The notes beneath the pieces were generated by a model. That model was given only the letters and a program-made list of their open reading frames with translations. It had not been told where the DNA came from and did no database searches. From positions 1-27,057 of the forward strand of contig JAEZUR010000110.1 in the NCBI GenBank assembly GCA_023420935.1: a stretch of DNA of 27,057 bases, read 5' to 3'. The position numbers and the translations under genes were made by a program. This DNA is from Bacillota bacterium (GTDB taxonomy: Bacteria; Bacillota; Clostridia; Lachnospirales; Lachnospiraceae). Below, piece by piece: positions 1-5,847 of this stretch; position 1 is the first letter of the stretch, and every line of letters starts with the position of its first letter.

Positions 1-618
1 AGATTAGAGATGTTAATTGAATTATTGGATCTTGGAGATAAGGTAATGCGACCAACAAGGGTTTTATCGCTGGGTGAGCGTATGAAATGTGAGTTTATTA
101 TGGCAATGTTACACAATCCTAAAATTGTCTTTTTAGATGAACCCACCATAGGTCTTGATGTGATTGCAAAGCAAAATATTCGAGAATTTATTAAAGAGAT
201 GAACGGACGGGGAACCACCTTTATATTAACTACTCATGATTTAGAAGATGTAGAGCAGTTAGCAAGAAATATTATTATCATAAACAAAGGGGAAACCGTT
301 TTTAATAATACAATCCAAGATTTAAGAAAGAACTTAGGAAACAAAAAGATCGTAGAACTTACATTATTTAAGAAATTAAGTAACCTAAGTAAGGAAAATG
401 ATGAATTTCTAGGTATTTGTGGAACGCAGGTTACACAAGGCGAAGATGGATTGAATTTTATCATTGAAGTCGACATTGAACGGATATCTATTAGTAGTTT
501 TATGTCTAGATTATCCCAAGTATGTGAATTCACAGATATTTCTATTAAAGAACTGCCGATGGATAAGATTATCACTCATATTTATAAGGACGAGAGTGAG
601 ACTAAAGCAATCCTTTAA
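1..618 (+). CDS. ABC transporter ATP-binding protein, C-terminal part (cut by window edge)
   Basis: The reading frame is open from base 1, so the N-terminus with Walker A lies outside the window. The visible part has the ABC signature LSLGERMKCE, Walker B IVFLDEPTIGLD and the switch histidine in LTTHDLEDVEQLA. The latter two are diagnostic of the nucleotide-binding subunit of an ABC exporter. The signature starts LSLGE rather than LSGGQ, which occurs in the ABC-2 family of large ATPases (COG4586-like), so an ABC-2 exporter with the permease gene outside the window is likely. The last ~100 residues are the family's accessory C-terminal extension and contain no catalytic motif. The gene is convergent with the agrA-like gene and overlaps its 3' end by 17 nt. 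Substrate is unknown; export of an agr-controlled product is possible but unsupported. Confidence 0.9.
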   Translation, partial: RLEMLIELLDLGDKVMRPTRVLSLGERMKCEFIMAMLHNPKIVFLDEPTIGLDVIAKQNIREFIKEMNGRGTTFILTTHDLEDVEQLARNIIIINKGETVFNNTIQDLRKNLGNKKIVELTLFKKLSNLSKENDEFLGICGTQVTQGEDGLNFIIEVDIERISISSFMSRLSQVCEFTDISIKELPMDKIITHIYKDESETKAIL

Positions 619-1324
619 TTAGCCTTGTGGAAGCAGGACATTCATCTCCATTTGTCATAATAACAACATGTTTTTTAGAATCAATCACGCTAATATATTC
701 TTTGTTGATAATACAAGATTTATGGCAACGGTAAAAACGACCATCAAGCTGAGACTCCAGTTCTTTCATAGTTACATTGATCTCAGTCATACCATCTACG
801 GTATGTAGGATTATTTTATGTATATTTGGAGAAGGCTCGATATAAACGATATCGTCTACTTTTATAAATACGTGTTTGTCACCTATTTTAAAAGAAATGT
901 TATGATGCGTTTTATTGGTCAGGGCAGTATATTTTTCATAGGCATCACAAATGCATTGATGGACGCGTTCCTTTATGGCATTTGGGGTGTCTTTTATAAT
1001 ATAATCCATAGCTTCTACCTTATACAGAAATGTCAAGTAAGATAGCTCTGCATGGGTTGTAATAAACACAATAAACCCACGTGGATCATATTTACGAATT
1101 TCTTTGGCAAGAGTAAGCCCATTTATATTAGATTTTAGATCCACATCCAAAAAATATAGTCCAGTTTGTGAACTTTCTGCCAGAGCGGCCAGGATCTCCT
1201 GCGGGTTGGTGGTATAGAGAGCTATTTTCATATCAAAATTTTCAATAGAGATGGTTCCACTTACCATATCAACAATATTTTTTAGTTGTTTTGGATTATC
1301 TTCGCATACATATACATTTAACAC
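602..1324 (-). CDS. agrA: AgrA-like LytTR response regulator
   Basis: This 240-residue protein has an N-terminal receiver domain (residues ~1-125: acidic pair ED at 8-9, phospho-acceptor Asp60 in YFLDVDL, KxxAMDYI near 105). A C-terminal LytTR DNA-binding domain follows (~140-238), with the typical FYRCHKSCIINKEYI segment and a final STRLIKGLL. Size and layout match Staphylococcus AgrA and clostridial relatives. It should be phosphorylated by the AgrC-like kinase encoded just upstream and bind direct repeats in front of agrBD. The start is GTG at 1324, preceded by AGGA at a 6-nt spacing. It lies 76 bp downstream of agrC in the same direction, so the two are probably one operon. The symbol is given by homology of family and context; its regulon is not visible. 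Confidence 0.9.
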   Translation of the reverse strand: MLNVYVCEDNPKQLKNIVDMVSGTISIENFDMKIALYTTNPQEILAALAESSQTGLYFLDVDLKSNINGLTLAKEIRKYDPRGFIVFITTHAELSYLTFLYKVEAMDYIIKDTPNAIKERVHQCICDAYEKYTALTNKTHHNISFKIGDKHVFIKVDDIVYIEPSPNIHKIILHTVDGMTEINVTMKELESQLDGRFYRCHKSCIINKEYISVIDSKKHVVIMTNGDECPASTRLIKGLL

Positions 1325-1400
1325 TTTTATTCCTTCTTTCTTCTGTCGTATAAATTTAGTATTTGTGAAATGAGAGCATAAAAAAATGTAGATTCATATA

Positions 1401-2705
1401 CTATGTATTAAGTATTTCTATTTGCTGTGTAAATTGGATGTCTTTAATACAAGTACTATGAATAACATTTTCATAATGATTTAGTACTTGCTTTGCACTA
1501 TAAAGTCCAATTCCTCGGTTATCTCCTTTGGTTGAAAAACCAGAATCATAGATCCGATTCATATGAACGTTTTCATAAATACAACTATTTTTAATAATAA
1601 ATAGAATGCTATCATCCTTTTTGATGATACCAATTTCTACTTTCTTTACGTTGGTTTCCATGGCAGCCTCGATGGCATTATCTACGAAAATGCCTATTAC
1701 TCTAGTTAAATCAACGACTTTCATCGATATAGATTCAATCGGTTCTGCTATATCTAGGTAAATATCTAAGTGATTACTAATTGCATAAATCAGTTTGGTA
1801 TAAAGCAAACTTTTTAACTCTAATATTTTCAGGTTTGAAAGCAATCCTAACTTGATATTGGATTTATCAAAAGACTCGTTAAGAGGAATGATTTCGTTAG
1901 AGAAATATTCCTTTAGTCCCTCCATATCATGGTTATTTATGTAGCAAGATAAGGTAGATAAAATATTTATGTAATCATGCTTAAAACTTCGCATCTCCAT
2001 ATAAAGATGTTCTATTTTGTTGGTGTATTCCTGAAGATTCTGATATTGGATTAGCTTTGTCTTCATCTGTTCTTCTTTGGAGATGGATTTTACAATAAAG
2101 AAGAGCAGCATGGAAGTGAAGATAAAGTAAGTTGTAAATAATGTGCCATTAAAAAAAATAACATTTGTGGTATATCCTAGATTTCCTGCACTAATAAAGT
2201 TGAAAATAAAGATCATAACACAGGCAATTAGATTTAATACAATAAAAAATAGTAGTTGTCTCGAAAATATAATATCTTGGAGTTTGAACTTTCTCCATAA
2301 AATCCATTTAATTCCATAGGTTAGCAAGAAGATAACCAAGAGAAAGAATACGGAGAATTGGAGCGTATAATGTTTTTCTATATATTTAAAGTCTAGGTTA
2401 AAGTTATATTCTAATAGTATCATAATAAGATAATTGACAACAATAGAAAGGGCATAACCAAACAATGAACAGCATATATTTAACAATCTTTTTTTGTCAA
2501 TAAACAGCAATATAATTTGTACTCCAATGAGTGCTATTGGGGTAGCTGTTTGTCCTATAAGGGGACATAATAAGAATGCGACGAAAAAAATATATAAAAA
2601 GACAATACAAATATGTTTTCTCTTTAAAGAAAAGGGTAATATATTTGTACACGCTGTATATAGTAGTAAAGAGCTTAATAATGTAACCAACAAGTAATAT
2701 AGCAT
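1401..2705 (-). CDS. agrC: AgrC-like sensor histidine kinase (GHKL type)
   Basis: This 434-residue protein is hydrophobic to about residue 206, consistent with 6-7 membrane segments that form the peptide sensor. A coiled linker follows, then the dimerisation/phospho-transfer helix with His243 in SFKHDYINIL. The ATP-binding GHKL domain shows the N box FVDNAIEAA (Asn343) and the G box NRGIGLYSAK (~397-405). This is the HPK10/AgrC architecture that detects cyclic autoinducing peptides. The ATG at 2705 has GGAG nine bases upstream. The gene is divergent from agrB, with 177 bp between the start codons. It should phosphorylate the adjacent AgrA-like regulator. Peptide specificity cannot be read from the sequence. 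Confidence 0.9.
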   Translation of the reverse strand: MLYYLLVTLLSSLLLYTACTNILPFSLKRKHICIVFLYIFFVAFLLCPLIGQTATPIALIGVQIILLFIDKKRLLNICCSLFGYALSIVVNYLIMILLEYNFNLDFKYIEKHYTLQFSVFFLLVIFLLTYGIKWILWRKFKLQDIIFSRQLLFFIVLNLIACVMIFIFNFISAGNLGYTTNVIFFNGTLFTTYFIFTSMLLFFIVKSISKEEQMKTKLIQYQNLQEYTNKIEHLYMEMRSFKHDYINILSTLSCYINNHDMEGLKEYFSNEIIPLNESFDKSNIKLGLLSNLKILELKSLLYTKLIYAISNHLDIYLDIAEPIESISMKVVDLTRVIGIFVDNAIEAAMETNVKKVEIGIIKKDDSILFIIKNSCIYENVHMNRIYDSGFSTKGDNRGIGLYSAKQVLNHYENVIHSTCIKDIQFTQQIEILNT

Positions 2706-2795
2706 TCAGGTAATCTCCTTTCGCAATTTTTAGTTCCTAAATACATTTGCGACTTCTTAAATGCGATTCTTACTAAATTTTATAACGTTTAATAC

Positions 2796-2851
2796 TAAAA
2801 AACAATCATTTAATACCAAAATGTTAAAAAACAATCATAATCTGATATAAT
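2796..2851 (+). promoter_or_regulatory. agrBD promoter with 14-bp direct repeats (candidate AgrA site)
   Basis: A consensus -10 TATAAT lies at 2846-2851 with an extended TGA in front of it. The -35 position (~2823-2828) is poor, as expected of an activated promoter. The 14-mer TAAAAAACAATCAT occurs exactly twice, at 2796-2809 and 2825-2838, a 29-bp period. The second copy overlaps the -35 region. Autoactivation of agrBD by AgrA through direct repeats is known in Staphylococcus; assignment here is inference from position. Confidence 0.6.
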
Positions 2852-2882
2852 ATTAGCATAAAAGAGAATAGGAGTAAATATT

Positions 2883-3476
2883 TTGCAGGATATATCATAT
2901 ATTTTAGCAGAAAAGATGACAGGATGGTTAGAAGAGAAAAATAATAATTCAGAAACAGAGTTAGTTGTTATAAAATATGGCCTACAATTATTAATTGAGA
3001 ATGTAATGATGCTAATCTTTCTTATAGGTGTAGCAGTTCTTACCAATAAGGTCTATGAATCTTTTCTTGTAATCGGTGTTTTCTCACTACTTCGTATCAA
3101 TGCAGGTGGTATACATATGCATTCAAGTTACGGCTGCTCCATGGGAATGCTTATTGTATGGGTAGTTGGCGTTTACGGCAGTACATTACTTAAAGTTGAA
3201 AATGAGGTAATATGCGGACTCCTTGTTCTTGTTTTGATCGCATTAATTCTTTATGCTCCTGGAGATACAAGAAATAATCCTATTACAGATAATAATATTA
3301 GAAGAAGGAAAAAGATTGCTTCAATTCTTACTGTTATTGCCTTATCACCTGTGATTTTATTAACGAATAACTACGAGTGGAAAGCATTAATATTAATACC
3401 AATTATCTTAGAAATAATTACGATATTACCTATCGTTAATTATATTAATCAAAAAAGACTAAAGGAGGATGTATAA
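2883..3476 (+). CDS. agrB: AgrB-like peptide-processing membrane protease
   Basis: This 197-residue integral membrane protein of the accessory gene regulator B family cleaves the AgrD propeptide C-terminally and cyclises it. The family core is clear: R-x-x-x-G-G-x-H around 71-78 (RINAGGIHMHSS) followed by GC at 84-85. His78 and Cys85 match the catalytic pair of S. aureus AgrB (H77/C84). Hydrophobic segments flank it at roughly 38-54, 60-70, 86-100, 105-122 and 143-180. The start is TTG at 2883, supported by AGGAG at 2870-2874 with 8-nt spacing; no better ATG is near. The stop codon overlaps the start of agrD by one base (TAATG), implying translational coupling. Confidence 0.93.
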   Translation: MQDISYILAEKMTGWLEEKNNNSETELVVIKYGLQLLIENVMMLIFLIGVAVLTNKVYESFLVIGVFSLLRINAGGIHMHSSYGCSMGMLIVWVVGVYGSTLLKVENEVICGLLVLVLIALILYAPGDTRNNPITDNNIRRRKKIASILTVIALSPVILLTNNYEWKALILIPIILEIITILPIVNYINQKRLKEDV

Positions 3477-3619
3477 TGAAACAACAAAATGAATTATCAT
3501 CAAAAGCAGCAAAAAAAATTGGGGATGTTGCAAAAAATGTTGCAACACAGTCTGTAGGAAAAAGTCTACCTTGGTTCTTTCATGAGGTAAAAGTTCCAGA
3601 AGAATTAAGAAAAAAATAA
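3476..3619 (+). CDS. agrD: AgrD-like autoinducer propeptide lacking cysteine
   Basis: A 47-codon frame begins at the ATG that overlaps the agrB stop; AGGAGG lies just upstream at 3463-3468. The residues run from a basic helix (SSKAAKKIGDVAKNV) through the candidate signal core S30-L-P-W-F-F to an acidic/Pro tail EVKVPEELRKK. The tail closely resembles the conserved AgrD tail (S. aureus: EVEVPKEL). The peptide contains no Cys. Ser30 is the only plausible nucleophile for a ring ending at Phe34 (5-membered) or Phe35 (6-membered), giving a lactone instead of a thiolactone. Ser-based lactones are known in S. intermedius AgrD and E. faecalis FsrD/GBAP. The call rests on position, length and tail motif; the mature peptide is inferred. 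Confidence 0.85.
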   Translation: MKQQNELSSKAAKKIGDVAKNVATQSVGKSLPWFFHEVKVPEELRKK

Positions 3620-3716
3620 AAGGGATTTATTGATTACTTTGAGGGAAGTATATTAGTGAATTTGATAAATGAATTGAATCTTGTAGGTTGACAGATTATA
3701 TTGGAGGACTTTTCAT

Positions 3717-4028
3717 ATGATAAAATTTGATTGTATACTAAAAATGAACGAAAACCAGCAGAAATGGATTGGAAAGATTAAATCTTATACTGATCACAGT
3801 TGTTTCTATGAAATTAACGTAGATGACAATAGTGCAGGCATGCGAGTTATTTTTGGTAACAGTGAGAGCGGAAATTTTATCTGTCTTCCAGAGTATGGAG
3901 TCAGTTGTGGATCGGAATCATTTAGTGATCCTGGCCACAATTATGAAAAACTGGTTCCATTAATTGGAGAGATGAAAGCAATAACGGTATCACAAGCGTT
4001 AAACAAAATGTCTGAAGTATTATTTTAG
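3717..4028 (+). CDS. Small conserved-looking protein of unknown function
   Basis: I do not recognise this 103-residue soluble protein. It has no signal peptide or membrane segment. It contains three Cys (in the segments DCILK, HSCFY and ICLPEYGVSC) and mixed beta-rich composition in the first 75 residues, then a helical tail ending LNKMSEVLF. The start is well supported: GGAGG at 3703-3707, nine bases before ATG. It sits 97 bp downstream of agrD with no terminator hairpin visible between them, so it may be co-transcribed with agrBD, but no promoter or functional link is evident. A strong hairpin follows at 4083. Confidence 0.75.
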   Translation: MIKFDCILKMNENQQKWIGKIKSYTDHSCFYEINVDDNSAGMRVIFGNSESGNFICLPEYGVSCGSESFSDPGHNYEKLVPLIGEMKAITVSQALNKMSEVLF

Positions 4029-4082
4029 ACGAATGGTTGTCTGCTGTTATACATGATTTTCTACAAATGAATCGAAAACCGC

Positions 4083-4125
4083 AAAAAAGCTATAAAACAT
4101 GGGGAGAATGTTTTATAGCTTTTTT
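4083..4125. terminator. Bidirectional intrinsic terminator
   Basis: A perfect 18-bp inverted repeat (4083-4100 with 4108-4125) has a 7-nt loop, an A-run on the left side and a T-run on the right side of the stem. It therefore ends transcription of both convergent genes (stops at 4028 and 4129). Confidence 0.92.
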
Positions 4126-4128
4126 GTA

Positions 4129-4806
4129 TTATCTAGAATATTCTTTTAGTTTATTTTTATTTAGGATATGAATCTGTCCTCTTGTCATCTCAACAATTCC
4201 TTGATTTTGAAATGTTTTTAGCATACGGGATACCACTTCTCTAGCACTCCCAGTGTATTTTGCAATCTGCTCTTGCGTTAACATAATATCTGGAGAACCT
4301 GTTTTATGCATTTCATCTAGTAAAAAGATAGCTAATCTTTTATCGAATCTCATGAATAAGATCTGTTCCATTGCCCACATTACATCGGAAAAGCGTTCTA
4401 CAGATGTTTTGTTGGCATAATTCTCAACGTAGATATTTTGGTCACAAAGCCGACTAAAGGTTGCAATATTTATTAGATATGCTTCTGTAGTACTTTCAGC
4501 GTCAATGTGAACATCAAATGTAATGTTTTTAATTACGCAAGATGCAGAAAGAATGCATACGTCATCTTCTTTCAAACGATAAAGTGTCACTTCTCTACCG
4601 TCTTCTGAAAGTATATAGGTACGTAGTTCGCCGGATTTGATAAGTAGTACGCCAAGACAATCGCTATCGGTCTGATATAAATTAGCTCCCTTTTCATAGG
4701 AAACTTTTCTTATGTTATTCTTTATCATATCCATTTCTACGGAAGATAAATGTGTCCAAAAACTAAGATGTTTACTGATATATTGAATATCCTCATTACC
4801 AATCAT
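4129..4806 (-). CDS. Crp/Fnr-family transcriptional regulator
   Basis: This 225-residue protein has an N-terminal cyclic-nucleotide-binding-like beta barrel (~20-130), a long dimer helix (~135-160), and a C-terminal winged helix (~165-220) with LTQEQIAKYTGSAREVVSRM. The recognition helix keeps R-E-x-V-S-R, close to the CRP/FNR contact pattern. The cysteines (49, 84, 90, 120) do not form the FNR N-terminal cluster motif, so the effector is unknown. The start has GGGAGGA five bases upstream. It is divergent from the ferritin/Bfd pair, so control of that pair or of the sulfur enzyme beyond is a reasonable guess, not shown. Confidence 0.9.
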   Translation of the reverse strand: MIGNEDIQYISKHLSFWTHLSSVEMDMIKNNIRKVSYEKGANLYQTDSDCLGVLLIKSGELRTYILSEDGREVTLYRLKEDDVCILSASCVIKNITFDVHIDAESTTEAYLINIATFSRLCDQNIYVENYANKTSVERFSDVMWAMEQILFMRFDKRLAIFLLDEMHKTGSPDIMLTQEQIAKYTGSAREVVSRMLKTFQNQGIVEMTRGQIHILNKNKLKEYSR

Positions 4807-4909
4807 TAGAATCCTCCCTTATGAATACTTTATCTATATTATATCAAAAATAAGAAGAAAAGAAAGGGTTTTAATCTCTTTCTTACTAGACTGATTCTTC
4901 CATATCATG

Positions 4910-4949
4910 TATAATATAAGAAATCATAAATAAGTTTTACGTTTATGAT
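4910..4949 (+). promoter_or_regulatory. Ferritin promoter and adjoining palindrome
   Basis: A TATAAT box at 4910-4915 lacks a clear -35. Immediately downstream, from about +1 to +28, lies an inverted repeat ATCATAAA (4923-4930) / TTTATGAT (4942-4949) separated by 11 nt. Its position fits a repressor operator or a 5'-leader hairpin. It does not match a classic Fur or PerR box. Confidence 0.4.
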
Positions 4950-4976
4950 AGTCTTTAAGAAGAAAGGAGTAATGAT

Positions 4977-5489
4977 ATGTTAAGTGAAAAAGTAGTTGAA
5001 CTAATTAATTATCAAATCAATCAAGAGTTTTATTCAGCTTATTTGTATTTAGATATTTCCAATTATTATATGGAAGAAGGACTTGAGGGATTTGGTAACT
5101 GGTACAAAGTGCAGACACAAGAAGAACGTGATCATGCCCTATTATTTATCCAGTATTTGCAGAACAACAACGCCAAAGTAGTTTTAGAAGCCATTGAGAA
5201 ACCAAAGGATGAATTTAAAGATTTTTTAGCTCCGCTAAAACTAGGTTTAGAACATGAGCAATATGTAACCTCCTTAATCCATAAAATATATGATTGTGCA
5301 TATTCCGAGAAGGATTTTAGAACCATGCAATTTTTAGACTGGTTTGTAAAAGAACAAGGGGAAGAAGAAACCAATGCAGATAATTTAATTAAAAAATATG
5401 AACTATTTGGTTCAGATTCAAAAGGGCTGTATATGCTAGATAATGAATTATCTACGAGAATGTACACAGCACCTTCCTTAGTACTATAA
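4977..5489 (+). CDS. ftnA: Non-haem ferritin
   Basis: This 170-residue iron-storage protein of the bacterial ferritin family oxidises Fe(II) at a di-iron centre and stores it as a mineral in a 24-mer shell. Ferroxidase ligands are visible at the standard places: Glu17 (NQEFYSAYLY), Glu50 and His53 (TQEERDHA), Glu94 region (GLEHEQ), and the EQGEEE motif near 126-131. Full length is typical. RBS AAGGAG stands just before the ATG. The stop codon overlaps the next start (TAATG), coupling it to the Bfd-like protein. An intrinsic terminator ends the pair at 5776. Confidence 0.95.
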   Translation: MLSEKVVELINYQINQEFYSAYLYLDISNYYMEEGLEGFGNWYKVQTQEERDHALLFIQYLQNNNAKVVLEAIEKPKDEFKDFLAPLKLGLEHEQYVTSLIHKIYDCAYSEKDFRTMQFLDWFVKEQGEEETNADNLIKKYELFGSDSKGLYMLDNELSTRMYTAPSLVL

Positions 5490-5683
5490 TGAAATTAGAT
5501 AAAATAATCTGCCCTTGTTATAAAATTACAAAAGGTGATATTCTAAAAGCTATTGAAGATGGCGCCAAGACATTTAAGGATGTTAAAAAGGAAACCAAAG
5601 CAACGAAAGCTTGTGGACACTGTAAAAAGAGAGTGAAAAGACTCACGAAGAAGATTATTAACAAGCGACAAAAACTTAAATAA
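5489..5683 (+). CDS. Bfd-like [2Fe-2S] protein (bacterioferritin-associated ferredoxin family)
   Basis: The 64 residues contain four Cys in the Bfd pattern: C8-P-C10 near the N-terminus and C42-G-H-C45. The C-terminal half is very rich in lysine and arginine. Bfd-type proteins deliver electrons to ferritin-like shells to release stored iron. Here the gene overlaps the ferritin stop by one base, with its ribosome site inside the ferritin end, so the two products are probably made together. The basic tail (KKRVKRLTKKIINKR) could bind the acidic ferritin surface; that is inference. Canonical Bfd partners haem bacterioferritin, whereas the neighbour here is the non-haem type. Confidence 0.85.
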   Translation: MKLDKIICPCYKITKGDILKAIEDGAKTFKDVKKETKATKACGHCKKRVKRLTKKIINKRQKLK

Positions 5684-5719
5684 AATCAATCAATGTGATG
5701 TAGTCACATACACAATAGC

Positions 5720-5776
5720 AACCTCATGATAGAATTATCTAGAAGCCATATTTGATAATTCTAACATGGGGTTTTT
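5720..5776 (+). terminator. Intrinsic terminator of the ferritin-Bfd pair
   Basis: About 20-bp stem (5720-5739 with 5754-5773, one mismatch and one G-T pair, inner 10 bp perfect), 14-nt loop, followed by TTTTT. A second small hairpin (5788-5796 / 5808-5816, 9 bp) follows in what is probably the leader of the next gene. Confidence 0.85.
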
Positions 5777-5847
5777 AATTTGTGATAATAGAAAGCTTGA
5801 GGAGTATGCTTTCTATCGTATGCCCCCTTCAATAAAGGAGATAACCT

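Noticed and set aside
3688..3693. TTGACA just upstream of the 103-residue gene as a promoter -35
   Set aside because: The matching -10 would fall on the ribosome site/start codon, leaving no leader; likely chance.
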